A program made the position numbers and the translations under genes. A DNA stretch of 64,000 nt from GWF2-33-9 sp964405755 (GTDB taxonomy: Bacteria; Bacteroidota; Ignavibacteria; Kapaibacteriales; UBA2268). The stretch covers positions 1 to 64,000 of the forward strand of contig CAYOPF010000001.1 of NCBI GenBank assembly GCA_964405755.1, read 5' to 3'. The notes beneath the pieces are model-generated. The model saw only the letters and a list, made by a program, of their open reading frames with translations. It was not told the origin of the DNA and made no database searches. Shown here in pieces: positions 16,359-26,058 of the stretch (the first letter of the stretch is position 1; every line of letters starts with the position of its first letter).

Positions 16359-17279
16359 ATGGGTTGTTGTAAATTTTGGTTATTCTTATTAATACTGATT
16401 TTTGCTCCCAAAGTGCTGTTAGCTCAGGAACAAGAATCAGAAAAAGATACAAGCACGATTCAAACAGGTACTTTATACAAAGCATTGACTTTTACAGGAG
16501 CATATTACGCAACATCAATTTACGTACTAAACAATACCTGGTACAAGGATAAGGATAGAGTACCGTTTCATTTTTACAACGATATTGAGGTTTTTTTGCA
16601 AGTTGATAAATTTGGCCACATGTATGGAGGTTACGTTTACAGCTACATTGGATATTTCGGTTTGTTAAAGTTAGGTGCCTCCCGAAAAGAATCGCTTCTT
16701 TTCGGTTCCACTTTGGGATTCGTCCTGCAATTCCCTATTGAAATAATGGACGGGATACACGAGGGATAGGGCTTTTCGTGGGGCGATATTGCAGCCAATA
16801 CCCTGGGCTCTGCTTTGGTATTTGGTCAGGAACTATTATTCAACGAACAGATAGTTAAATATAAATTTAGCTACTGGGAATCGGAGTATTCCAAAAACTC
16901 CAACAATTACTATGGTAATACTACAATGAACCGATTGCTCAAGGACTATAACGGCCACACTTATTGGTTTTCAATTCCTTTGAATAAGATTGTTCTCAGG
17001 CAAACTCTCCCTACATGGCTGAATATCGCATTTGGTTATGGCGCTAATGGGATGTATGGCGAATTCGAAAACATTTCAAGCTACAATGGTGTTGCCATCC
17101 CCGAAACGCAACGATACCGCCAGTTTCTGCTTTCGCTTGATATCGATTGGACAAGAATTGAAACTAATTCAGAGATTTTGAAAATGTTATTAAAAGGAAT
17201 GACATTCATTAAGCTGCCTTTCCCTACATTAGAATATAATTCAATGGGTCAATTTAAAGCATATTGGATTTATTATTAG
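16359..17279 (+). pseudogene. DUF2279-like outer-membrane/periplasmic protein with one in-frame TAG
   Basis: Signal-like N-terminus (CKFWLFLLILIFAPKVLLAQ), then LTFTGAYYATSIYVLNNTWY, FQLQVDKFGHMYGGYVYS-type spacing (here FLQVDKFGHMYGG), FGSTLGFVLQFPIEIMDGIHEG and SWGDIAANTLGS. This pattern is that of DUF2279/YfiM-like membrane-associated proteins. Codon 137 (16767-16769) is TAG where an aromatic residue would be expected before GFSWGDI. The frame continues open for another 170 codons. A single TAT/TAC-to-TAG change is enough to explain it. The product is either truncated before the SWGD motif, or the base is a sequencing error. Confidence 0.7.
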
Positions 17280-17583
17280 TTTTTATAGTAATGATAGGTA
17301 CCAAGTTAGTTAAATGTTTAAAATTGGGTTCATTGGTTATAACTTTACGGTAAAAAAATTAATAGGTTATACAAAATGTAACGAATCTAGCAGATTACAT
17401 AATTTTAACCTTCGTTTTAAAATAATAAGTTGACCCCTAATCAGAAAGGAACTGATTTGCAATTAAAACTTATTGAACACAATAGATTATATAATGGTGA
17501 AATATTCCAAAAAAAATCGAACAACAGATAACATATTTTTTTTCATTCGTCAAGAAGGTTTTTTAAACTTAAAAATAAATAAA
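17280..17583. other. Gene-free stretch before the SRPBCC gene
   Basis: About 300 AT-rich bases. No credible frame, RNA or strong hairpin was found. It probably includes the leader of the SRPBCC gene at 17584. Confidence 0.4.
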
Positions 17584-18052
17584 ATGGCAGCAGTACAATC
17601 AAGCGGCAAAGCCGTTACAACAAAGAAGACCTTTAGCCGCGAAACGGCTGTAAGTATAGATATCCAAGCTGATAAAAGCATTATTTTGGGCATTACTGAC
17701 CAATGCTAACAATTTTCCCAGTTGGAATTCTACGATAATTTCAATCGAAGGGACAATTGCCCAAGGGGAAAAAATCATATTAAAATCAAAGCTTGACCCA
17801 AAAAGAGAATTCAAATTGAAAGTGAAAGAATTTGATGTCAACAACCGATTAGTTTGGGGTGATTTTATGGGCAATAGAGTTTACACCTTAAAGACAATTG
17901 GCAACAATTTAACAAACTTTACTATGGTAGAAAAAATTGGGGGACCACTATTCCCATTATTTTCTAAAATGATCCCTTTATTTGACGAAATATTTGAGCA
18001 ATATGCAAACGACTTAAAAAATGAAGCAGAAACAATTTCCAAAACAAATTAA
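17584..18052 (+). pseudogene. SRPBCC (START-like) domain protein, one frameshift
   Basis: The N-terminal frame reads VSIDIQADKSII and breaks in a T4 run (17684-17687). Dropping one T joins it to WALLTNANNFPSWNSTIISIEG, the classic opening of polyketide-cyclase/START-like proteins. The protein then continues to EKIILKSKLD, RLVWGDF and TMVEKIGGPLFPLF. The restored length is about 155 residues. Family members bind hydrophobic ligands in a deep cavity. No specific ligand can be assigned. Lesion or base-call error cannot be separated here. Confidence 0.72.
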
Positions 18053-18062
18053 ATAATTTAAT

Positions 18063-18470
18063 ATGGCTTACAACATAGGAACAAAAGAAAAACCAATGGT
18101 GTTAAAAACACCACCATTGACGAGTGAATACACTATTCACATTGACCAAAAAGAAGGTAAAGATGTTTTAGTTTGCACAGTAGGCAAAACAGTTTTGTTG
18201 TATAACATCGACATATTAGACGACTTGCACACAATGTTGAAGAATCACGGCGACTGGATGGAACTTGGCAGTGCTGACGAACAAAAACCAGTAAAAGCAG
18301 GAACGGTTGAAGCTTGGGGGCGCTCCGAAAACAATCCTGTTGGTGGTTGGTATGGTCTAAAAAAAGGATTTCGTGGGAGAGTGGGAATGTACATTCCACC
18401 ACTTATGGAAGCACTCGGACTTGCAGAAGTAACCCACAATCCGAAAGGAAACAAAATGAGAGCAAAGTAA
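18063..18470 (+). CDS. Conserved small protein of unknown function
   Basis: A 135-residue protein with no signal peptide: MAYNIGTKEKPMVLKTPPLTSEY, then VGKTVLLYNIDILDDLHTMLK, and a Gly-rich C-terminal half (NPVGGWYGLKKGFRGRVGMYIPPLMEALGLAEV). I recall similar small proteins in this phylum but cannot give a function. It starts 10 bases after the SRPBCC gene, so the two are probably one transcript. Confidence 0.7.
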   Translation: MAYNIGTKEKPMVLKTPPLTSEYTIHIDQKEGKDVLVCTVGKTVLLYNIDILDDLHTMLKNHGDWMELGSADEQKPVKAGTVEAWGRSENNPVGGWYGLKKGFRGRVGMYIPPLMEALGLAEVTHNPKGNKMRAK

Positions 18471-18480
18471 CTTAACTTTT

Positions 18481-18600
18481 AACAACGGTTTGCCTAAAGT
18501 TGCGGGTTCAATACTTTGCTGATACATTTGTAAGCACGGATAGTACAATTCTTCGGAGTCCTTAATTATTCCTAATAGAAAGGATTTTACATATTTAGAT
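18481..18600. other. Possible half of an integron-type recombination site
   Basis: AACAACGGTTTGCCTAAAG directly after the stop of the preceding gene resembles the first arm of attC-like cassette boundaries in this group. The matching inverted arm is not found in the following 150 bases. If genuine, it is a remnant. It is listed because the surrounding genes look cassette-like. Confidence 0.2.
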
Positions 18601-18669
18601 AATACTTCGATTTGCATGCCGTCTTGACTAAGTAATTTATGAATAAGATAAATTTAAAATATTGAAATT

Positions 18670-19053
18670 ATGAAAAACAAAATTTTGCCAATCTTGCTGG
18701 CTACTATTTGGATAAGCATTTCTGAGTTTGTTCGCAACACATTTATATTACACAACTTGTGGACAGAACATTATCACAAGCTGGGAATGATTTTTCCTGA
18801 ACAACCTGTTAATGGTGTAATTTGGGGAATATGGTCGTTATGTTTTGCTATTGTTGTTTTTATAATTTCCCGAAAGTTTACATTGATACAGACGGCTATT
18901 TTATCTTGGTTTATTGGATTTGTTTTAATGTGGCTCGTTGTCGGAAATTTAGGTGTTTTACCATTCGGTATCCTGCCCTTAGCAATTCCTTTGAGTCTAT
19001 TGGAAGCATTTTTGGCTACTTTTATCATTTTTAAGTTTTCGGGACATAAATGA
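18670..19053 (+). CDS. Four-span membrane protein, unknown
   Basis: A 127-residue hydrophobic protein with spans at about 5-25, 46-68, 73-95 and 98-122. The motif EFVRNTFILHNLW in the first loop resembles DUF1761-type small membrane proteins, at low certainty. Its TGA overlaps the ATG of the next gene (ATGA, 19050-19053), showing translational coupling. Confidence 0.6.
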   Translation: MKNKILPILLATIWISISEFVRNTFILHNLWTEHYHKLGMIFPEQPVNGVIWGIWSLCFAIVVFIISRKFTLIQTAILSWFIGFVLMWLVVGNLGVLPFGILPLAIPLSLLEAFLATFIIFKFSGHK

Positions 19054-19762
19054 AATTAACCCAAACAGCAAAACTTGCAATTGATGCATATGGTGGTATA
19101 GAATTATGGAAAAGCCATAAATATATCGAAGCAGAAGTCTCGGTAAAAGGACTTGCATTTACTATAAAAAGAAGCCGTTCTTTGAAAAAGCCAAAATAAA
19201 AATGGAAATTGACAGACCTTTTTCTGTTATCACTCCAATTGGAAAAGAAAAACTAATCTCTGACGTACTTGATGGTACAGATGTCAGACTTCAAGTTTCC
19301 AATGGAAGTATTATAGAGGAACGAAAAGATGCAAGAAGTTATTTTCCTAACGGCAGGAGACTTTTTTATTGGGACGATTTGGATATGGCCTACTTCGCCA
19401 ACTATGCTTTTTGGAATTACTTCACTTTCCCTTTCTTATTAACAAATACCATGATACAATGGACAGAAAAAGATATCGGGGTTCTTACAGCAAAATTCCC
19501 AGATAGCATACCGACACATAGCAGAAAGCAAGAATTTTATTTCGACAATAAGACTGGTTTATTAAAACAACATAATTACACAGACGATATAATAAGCAAA
19601 CTCGCCAAAGCAGCAAATGTTATTTTAGAGCATAAGACATCAGAAAGTGTTGTTTTTCCATCGGTTAGACTTGTTACTCCCCAGGACCGAAAAGGAAATG
19701 CATTAAGTATTCCAACTTTAATTGATATAAGAATTCACAACTTTGTATTATCAAATAGTTAA
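19050..19762 (+). pseudogene. Conserved protein of unknown function, frameshifted near its start
   Basis: The frame opened by the coupled ATG (MKLTQTAKLAIDAYGGIELWKSHKYIE) stops after 50 codons. Adding one A around 19165-19175 joins it to PFFEKAKIKMEIDRPF and the remaining ~190 residues (SVITPIGKEKLI, DGTDVRLQVSNG, FYFDNKTGLLKQHNY, SVVFPSVRLVTPQDRKGNAL). The fold appears beta-rich, reminiscent of LolA/LolB-like lipid-binding families. That is a guess. The partial second frame has no convincing start of its own. Confidence 0.65.
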
Positions 19763-19901
19763 TAGAATGTACTGCACCCATACCAATATTTTATTTGCTA
19801 ATGAAAAGTGGGAAGCTATACAACTGTTCTAAATATTCCGATAATTAGATTAGCTTGCCATTATTAAGGATTATTCTAAAATCAAACTTAGATGATTAAA
19901 T

Positions 19902-20600
19902 ATGACTGACATATCTGCAATTATACAAAACAGGATTTCATCGATTGGGAACACCGATAAGGCAAAGTGGCTTGAAAATTACGTAAAGCACGACATTAAA
20001 TCGAAAGGAGTTGGAATACCAGAAATTAGAGAAATTGTAAAACAAGTTACAGTCGAGTATTCTTTGTTAAAACAGGAATTAGATGAGCAGATGAATTTTC
20101 TAAATCATCTAATGAGAAGTGAATATACTGAAGACAAATTAACTGCAATTATTTTTATGCAAATATACTTGGATAAAATATATGAACATGAAAAAATTTC
20201 GAAAATATCAGAATGGTTCGACAAAGAATTAATAAAGGACTGGAATGTATGCGACTGGCTATGTGTTCGCTTCTTATCCCAAATTTTAAATTATAAGCCA
20301 ACAATTGCAATTAATACATTTAGTGTATGGATTGAAAGCAATAATTTGTGGAAAGCAAGAGCTTCTTTAGTTCCATTCGCTCAATGTAATAACTTTTCAC
20401 AACATAAAGAGATAATATATCAATTCTCGGCTGCACTTATCAAACGGAATGAAAGATTTTGTAAAACTGCCGTTGGATGGGTTTTAAGAGAATATTCAAA
20501 AACTGATAAAAAGTTTGTTTCAGAATTTTTGGAAGAATATAAAGGCTATACAACCAAAGAAGTAATAAAAAATGCCACCAAATATATACAAATAATTTAA
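19902..20600 (+). CDS. AlkD-like DNA alkylation repair protein
   Basis: A 232-residue all-helical protein built of HEAT-like repeats, typical of the AlkC/AlkD DNA glycosylase family: IPEIREIVKQV near the start, LTAIIFMQIY, WFDKELIKDWNVCDWLC, and the signature region FCKTAVGWVLREYSKTDKKFVSEFL. It would excise alkylated purines from DNA. It closes the run of plus-strand accessory genes and converges on the FmdE-like gene with 45 bases between. Confidence 0.85.
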   Translation: MTDISAIIQNRISSIGNTDKAKWLENYVKHDIKSKGVGIPEIREIVKQVTVEYSLLKQELDEQMNFLNHLMRSEYTEDKLTAIIFMQIYLDKIYEHEKISKISEWFDKELIKDWNVCDWLCVRFLSQILNYKPTIAINTFSVWIESNNLWKARASLVPFAQCNNFSQHKEIIYQFSAALIKRNERFCKTAVGWVLREYSKTDKKFVSEFLEEYKGYTTKEVIKNATKYIQII

Positions 20601-20645
20601 TGGTGGCAAACAAATTCAATTTCTGCTAAAAAGAGAAAATATCTT

Positions 20646-21296
20646 TTATACTAAACTCATTTTCATTTGGCCGGGAAAATCGTAATCCTTCTCTTCTATA
20701 TCGAGCATTTCGTTGTTCGAAATGTTGATTATTCGTTCCACTTGGGCATTAACAAAAGTATTCCATTCCAAATAGTCGATATATTCGTACTTTTGTCTTA
20801 CACCTTTACTCTTGTATTCCATCATTTTCTGACGGATATCCAATGGCATAGCGAATTGCTTTTTCCATGTAACACAAACGATTTTTCCGGAAGTTATGTT
20901 TTTGAAAACAAATTTCACATTTTCTTTATCTTCTGCAAGTGATTTATCCAAAAACATTTTTGGATTTGCATCCGAATCGTCCCTTTGTGCGGGGAATGCA
21001 TCTAAAACATAAGAAAAAACCAAAGCCATATCATCGTACTTTGGGACTGCTACTAAATAATTCTCTCTGCTTGGAATTTCCTCTGGGCAAAGATTTTTTA
21101 ACGCTGCTTTTACAATAAAATAAGCAGAAGTTACAGCTGGGCATACATGTCCGGTTAATCTACCTAAATCACTTAATGATAATACAACAACATTATCGCC
21201 AGGACGAACACCAATCTCCAATGCGTGTGGATCGAGTATTCTAATATATCCGGCTTTGGAATAAACAGATTTCAAATCGTCAATAAAGTTATTCAT
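20646..21296 (-). CDS. FmdE-like domain protein
   Basis: A 216-residue cytoplasmic protein. LGRLTGHVCPAVTSAYFIVKAAL matches the HGHxCPG-type motif of FmdE domains (formylmethanofuran dehydrogenase subunit E-like), in which His and Cys bind metal. The exact role in bacteria is unclear. Proposals involve molybdenum, tungsten or formyl metabolism. It starts with a strong GGAG ribosome-binding site and lies downstream of the CoA-transferase gene, separated by a 9-bp inverted repeat that may be an operator. Confidence 0.7.
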   Translation of the reverse strand: MNNFIDDLKSVYSKAGYIRILDPHALEIGVRPGDNVVVLSLSDLGRLTGHVCPAVTSAYFIVKAALKNLCPEEIPSRENYLVAVPKYDDMALVFSYVLDAFPAQRDDSDANPKMFLDKSLAEDKENVKFVFKNITSGKIVCVTWKKQFAMPLDIRQKMMEYKSKGVRQKYEYIDYLEWNTFVNAQVERIINISNNEMLDIEEKDYDFPGQMKMSLV

Positions 21297-21311
21297 AAGT
21301 ACTCCTTTTTT

Positions 21312-21339
21312 CTAAATAACGAAACGAAATGTTATTTAG
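21312..21339. promoter_or_regulatory. 9-bp perfect inverted repeat, possible operator
   Basis: CTAAATAAC, 10 bases, GTTATTTAG. It lies in the 62-base gap between the CoA-transferase stop and the FmdE-like start, just upstream of its GGAG. No T run follows on either strand, so it is not an intrinsic terminator. A repressor-binding site is the more natural reading. Confidence 0.45.
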
Positions 21340-21358
21340 TATAAACTAACTATTTTTT

Positions 21359-22555
21359 TTATACAATCATTTTAGCTCTTAAATCCTGAATTTGCTCGTT
21401 GGTCAATCCTATCATTTCTAAAACCTCGTTATTATGTTCCCCTAACAAAGGCGGAGGAGTTTCCACGAAGCCAGGTGTTTTCGAAAATTTGGCAGTAAGA
21501 TTGAACAATGGATATCGGCCAACTTCTGGGATATCAACTTCGTTGAATGTTCGACGGTGTGCAAGTTGCTCTTGATCAAGTGCATCTTGCAATGTAAGTA
21601 TCTCACCCGATGGTATTCCTTTTGTGTTAAATAAATCTACCCAATAATTTGTTGGTTTTTGCATTAACTTTTTCTCGAGAATAGGAGTAAGTTCGAACCG
21701 ATTTGCCTTACGTGTGTCACGCTCTTTAAATCGAGGGTCGTCTTTTAGTTCAGGGCAACCAATTAAATCGCACAAATCCTCCCATTGTTCTTGTTTATTT
21801 GCCGCAATATTCATTACCCCGTCGGCAGTACGAAAAACGCCCGAAGGAGCAGCAGTAAAATTATCATTTCCCAAGAGCTGCGGCTGCTGGCCGGCAAGCA
21901 TCCAGTTGGACACAACCCACCCCATTAATGGCATAATTGAATCGAGCATAGCTATATCGATAAACTGCCCTTCGCCTGTTTTTTCTCGATTGTAGAGTGC
22001 CGCCATTATTGCAAATGCGGCATTCAATCCCCCTACTGTATCACAAACAGGGAAACCAGCCCGCAATGGGTTGAGACGCTGGTCGCCATTGATTGCCATC
22101 ACGCCGCTTAATCCCTGTATAATTTGATCGTAAGCTGGTTTGTCGGCATCGGGTCCATCCTGACCAAAACCCGAAATAGCACTGTAAATTATTCGTGGAT
22201 TGATTTCAATTAAAGTTTCATATCCCAAGCCAAGCCGTTCCATCACCCTTGGACGAAAATTTTCGACAACAATGTCGCTCACTTCGACTAATTTCTTAAA
22301 TATTTCCTTTGCTTCGGGATACTTAAGATTTAGAGTTAATGATTTTTTGTTGGCATTTTGTGCCAAAAAACTTGTTCCCATCAACTTTTTGTTAAATTCG
22401 GACTTAGATCCTAACTTTCGTGCTAAATCTCCATCTTTTGGATTTTCGATTTTGATTACTTCAGCACCTAATAGTGATAAATGAAGTGTTGCAAATGGTC
22501 CGGATAATACATTAGTTAAATCAATTACGCGAATACCTTCTAAAATTTTTTTCAT
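21359..22555 (-). CDS. Family III (CaiB/BaiF) CoA-transferase
   Basis: A 398-residue protein with the family opening ILEGIRVIDLTNVLSGPFATLHLSLLGAEVIKIENP, then NANKKSLTLNLK, IIYSAISGFGQDGP, YDQIIQGLSGVMAINGD and the catalytic-Asp region GEGQFIDIAMLDS. It moves CoA between carboxylic acids by a single-step mechanism. It is 4 bases downstream of an HMG-CoA-lyase-type gene, so the pair may activate a C5/C6 dicarboxylic or hydroxy acid (HMG or a relative, possibly with succinyl-CoA as donor) and then cleave it. The substrate is inferred from context only. Confidence 0.9.
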   Translation of the reverse strand: MKKILEGIRVIDLTNVLSGPFATLHLSLLGAEVIKIENPKDGDLARKLGSKSEFNKKLMGTSFLAQNANKKSLTLNLKYPEAKEIFKKLVEVSDIVVENFRPRVMERLGLGYETLIEINPRIIYSAISGFGQDGPDADKPAYDQIIQGLSGVMAINGDQRLNPLRAGFPVCDTVGGLNAAFAIMAALYNREKTGEGQFIDIAMLDSIMPLMGWVVSNWMLAGQQPQLLGNDNFTAAPSGVFRTADGVMNIAANKQEQWEDLCDLIGCPELKDDPRFKERDTRKANRFELTPILEKKLMQKPTNYWVDLFNTKGIPSGEILTLQDALDQEQLAHRRTFNEVDIPEVGRYPLFNLTAKFSKTPGFVETPPPLLGEHNNEVLEMIGLTNEQIQDLRAKMIV

Positions 22556-22559
22556 TTTT

Positions 22560-23471
22560 TTAATTCCAATTTATTTTACCTGTTTTGTAAACATATCCCG
22601 GTAACTTATAACCAAGATATTGCTCCACATTTTTTGCTAATTCTATCAATAAATCCAAGTTAATGTTGGTCTCGTAGCCTTGTCGCCATAAATAATGCAC
22701 AAAGTCCTCGGTTGCAACATTGCCGGCTGGAACTTTTGTAAACGGACAACCTCCAATGCCAGCAAATGAAGTTTCGATGTATCGCACCCCACAATCAATT
22801 GCAGTCTGAATGTTAATTAATCCCATTCCATAAGTATTATGAAAATGGCAAGCCAATTCTACATTTTGATCAATTTTCTTTATTTTCGAAAATATCTCTT
22901 CCACCTGTTTTGGATTAGCATGCCCTGCAGTATCGGCTAAACTGATATTCTTCAAATCGTTTTGCAAGTATTTGTCCACTAAATCGAGAACACGAGTAAC
23001 GTGAATTTTACCATCAAAGCCACAACCAAAAGCCGATTGCACCGACACTTGTACCTCGCATCCCTCGGCAACACATTCCTTTGCGATACTTATAATCCTG
23101 CTAGCTGCTTCATCGATAGTCATTTTAGTATTTTTGAAGCTATGGGTTTCGCTTGCCGATACTCCCATAAGTATTTTATTTACTTTTGCTTCGATTGCCC
23201 TTTCCATTCCCTTTTCATTCAATATTAGCGCAGTTAGAACTAAATCCTTGGGCAAATCCTGCCGTTGGTTAAGAATACTGAATAATACATCGGTATCTGC
23301 CATTTGGGGAAGAACCTTGGGATTGACAAATGAGCCAACCTGAATATGTCTCACACCGGATGCAATTAATTTGTCGAGCCACTCAATTTTCTTATTTGTT
23401 TCAATAATTCTATCGACGGATTGAAGCCCATCCCGCAATCCCACTTCATGGATGATAATACTATTTTGCAT
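22560..23471 (-). CDS. mvaB: Hydroxymethylglutaryl-CoA lyase family enzyme
   Basis: The start is placed at ATG 23471, because the family opening IIHEVGLRDGLQ follows at once and AGAG lies upstream. This gives 303 residues. The protein is a TIM-barrel HMGL-like enzyme: metal/catalytic LRDGLQ, HFHNTYGMGL, and the Cys loop AGIGGCPFTKVPAGNVATED. HMG-CoA lyase cleaves HMG-CoA to acetyl-CoA and acetoacetate in leucine breakdown. The close relative citramalyl-type lyase cannot be excluded. It is co-directional with the CoA-transferase gene with only 4 bases between. Confidence 0.88.
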   Translation of the reverse strand: MQNSIIIHEVGLRDGLQSVDRIIETNKKIEWLDKLIASGVRHIQVGSFVNPKVLPQMADTDVLFSILNQRQDLPKDLVLTALILNEKGMERAIEAKVNKILMGVSASETHSFKNTKMTIDEAASRIISIAKECVAEGCEVQVSVQSAFGCGFDGKIHVTRVLDLVDKYLQNDLKNISLADTAGHANPKQVEEIFSKIKKIDQNVELACHFHNTYGMGLINIQTAIDCGVRYIETSFAGIGGCPFTKVPAGNVATEDFVHYLWRQGYETNINLDLLIELAKNVEQYLGYKLPGYVYKTGKINWN

Positions 23472-23587
23472 TTTTTCTCTAACCAAAAAAACAAAATTAT
23501 GCATAATTGAGCGAATTTTAGTGAGATACACGATTTGTAATTAATAATGTAATTTCAAATTGCTATAAAAGAATAATAGATACGAAA

Positions 23588-26058
23588 CTAAAATTCTATT
23601 CTGAATCCACCAAGAGGAAATGGACCTAATTGATATATGATTTTTTCCTTCTGATTTTTCTTGTCCCAAATTCTCATCAATACGTTTTGATGATTTAATA
23701 GATTTTCGACAGAGATATAACTAATTATTGCAAAAGATTTGTAATTATCCCGAAAATCAATTCTAAAATCCATTCTTTGGTAATTAGGATTACGAAGCGA
23801 AAATGCCTGGTTATCCAAGTAATATGTTTGGCTAAATTTATTGGACTTCGCTGCATCGATTGGTGTATAGGGCGATCCGCCAGCAATAGTAAAACGACTG
23901 GCAAATTCAATCGCAAACGAGGGCGAAATAACTAATTCGTAACCAGCTAATAAATTTATAATAAACTGGTTGTCGAATGCACCCCAACGCCAAACTTGAT
24001 CGGAACCTCGGTATTGCTGTCGTACATACGATAAAGTGGAAGTAAGATAATAATGATTAGTAAAATGCTTGATAAATGTTAACTCAGCACCATAGGAGCG
24101 ACCAATCCCATCGCTAAACAAAGAATCCGCAGCAAACACTCGCCCAAAATTAGCACCGGAATTGAGCAAAGAAAACGAATTTGCTTCATTATAATCAACT
24201 GGAACCTTGGATAGATCTTTGTAATAAGTTTCGAGTTTGAATACCATGTCTTCGTTTATTAACCAGTTCATCGAGATTCGCTTCGCTCATCTCTATGAAC
24301 GGACGGAGAGCCAAGCGTGGTTCGGCGAAGCGAACCATCGCCGAACAAGAGCTAAACAAAATATTTACAATACTTCGCTTAGCTCTCCGTCCGTTATAAC
24401 CTAGGACATAATGGATAGACCGCATACTTTCCAATTGTTTATTGAATTCGGATTGATAGTAAACCGTTAATGGCAACGATTGATGATTAACCCCAAAACC
24501 CAAACTTAATGAATGATTATCCGCCAAATTGTATTTAATAGATGCTCGCGGATCGAAATAGGTTTTGTTAGATACTTGAAGGTAATTGGTAGCAAGTCCC
24601 AATGTAGTAGATAAATTTTGTGTGATTCTATCGTTCCAGTCCACAAAAGAAAATAATTGATTGGTGTTATCATCTGCATTTAGTTCATACAAATTTCCGT
24701 CATCACTGGCAGTAAATCTTTTTTCGTTGAATTTGAAGAATTTATATCGATATTCAGCTCCAAGTTTGAAAAAGTGCGATTTGGAGGGTGAATAATTCAA
24801 TACCGATTTTATTGTGTGATAATTTTCGTCGGTTTTAGTATCGAACCAGGTAGATAGGGTCAGCACTTTGTTGTTTTCGTCTGTTGTTACCGAATCCAGA
24901 TAAGTGCTAAACTGCGATAAAGAAGTACCTAACATAGTTTTCAAATATAACTTATCGGATATTAAATATGTCCAGTTTGATGCAACACCCAGAAAATCAG
25001 TGCCATTTTTTATGTCCTGGTCGCCCGTATAAACACTTTCTGTTTCCGACTCCTTAATGTGAATATCGCTGGTACCCCAAATACCAGTTAATGATAATTG
25101 ATGATTGCCAAAATTTGTTATATCAGCTTTGAATGCGAAATCCTGATAATTGGGAATGCCCGAAAACCCGAAGTTTACACCCAATGCTTTCAATAAGCCT
25201 AGAAATGAATATCGATAGCTAGTCATAAACGAACCAGCCGAGAGTGGCAAAGGACCTTCGGCACCAAGTTCGAAACCATTAAAACCAACTTGTCCGTAGT
25301 ACTCATAACGTTCTTTATTGCCCTGACGAAACCGTAAATCGAAAACTCCGGAGTTTTTGTCGTAGTATTCTGCAGGAAACGCACCCGTAAGAAAATCACT
25401 ATTATCTAATAGCATGGTATTTATTGCCCCCAACAGGACCTCCGGTTGCACCTTGGGTTGCAAAGTGGTTAGGGTTTGGGATATCCAATCCGTCGATCCT
25501 CCAAAGCAGTTCGATTGGCGAACCTCCTCGAATAATTATGTCGTTTCGTGTATCATTTGCTCCCAAAACACCTGCAAAATTCTGTGCCATACGAGCCGGA
25601 TCCATACGGCTTCCAGCAAACCGCTGAACATCATCGATACTAAATTCGGTTGCACTCACTATCACAGATTCGTTGATTGGTTTAAAGTTTGCTTTTTTCT
25701 CAGTTACAACTAATTCCTGCAATCGCACTACATCTTCGTTTAATTGCACATTAAGCACCGATTCCTTACCCGAAGTAAGCAGAAGATTGAAAATTCGAGG
25801 CTCGAAACCAATTGCCGTTACCTTGATTGAATAGCGTCCAATTGGAATATTTGGGATTCTAAAGTTTCCTTCTTTGGTTGTATAAGCTCCCAACTTGGTA
25901 CCAACAACGGAAATGCTTGCCCCAACAACAGGTAGCAAATTTTTGGCATTAACCACATTACCTTTGATTGTTTGAACATATTGTGTTTGTTCGTCAGCAA
26001 AAATTACAAATGAATTTATAAAAAACAAAAATAAAATTGTTGTCAAAAAAATCTTCAT
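23588..26058 (-). pseudogene. TonB-dependent receptor, interrupted by a frameshift and a 127-bp insert
   Basis: The N-terminus has a signal peptide and a CarboxypepD_reg domain (IKGNVVNAKNLLPVVGASISVVG), then a plug domain (NDIIIRGGSPIELLWRIDGLDIPNP) and a beta-barrel ending with an aromatic residue (GGFRIEF). Two breaks occur. A C5 run (25427-25431) needs one base removed to join TGGPVG to AINTMLLDNSDF. Further on, a 127-bp palindromic element (24269-24395) splits LGY from NWLINEDMVFKLETYY and shifts the frame. Removing both restores 781 codons in one frame. As written, the receptor cannot be made full-length. The imported ligand is unknown. Confidence 0.85.
24269..24395. mobile_element. 127-bp palindromic insertion with 20-bp terminal inverted repeats
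   Basis: Outer arms AACGGACGGAGAGCCAAGCG (24298-24317) and CGCTTAGCTCTCCGTCCGTT (24376-24395) pair with one mismatch. An internal TGGTTCG...CGAACCA hairpin and a GAGAT...ATCTC hairpin (24273-24293) add structure. The host reads GGT-TAT before and AAC-TGG after. AAC occurs on both sides, so a 3-base duplication is possible. GC content is clearly above the host gene. There is no transposase. It is MITE- or REP-like. Confidence 0.7.

Noticed and set aside
4927..16769. Recoding of TGA or TAG as sense codons
   Set aside because: TGA and TAG end many intact genes here (for example the ATGA overlaps and the COX24-like gene), so genome-wide recoding is not supported.
13744..20600. Complete defence island around the HNH gene
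   Set aside because: No methylase, toxin-antitoxin pair, helicase or other defence gene accompanies it.
23472..23531. Longer start for the HMG-CoA lyase gene
   Set aside because: The extra 20 residues do not match the family and the internal ATG directly precedes the conserved opening.
24195..24395. The open frame through the 127-bp insert as a new protein segment
   Set aside because: It leads out of the receptor frame and stops soon after. The receptor barrel continues in another frame.
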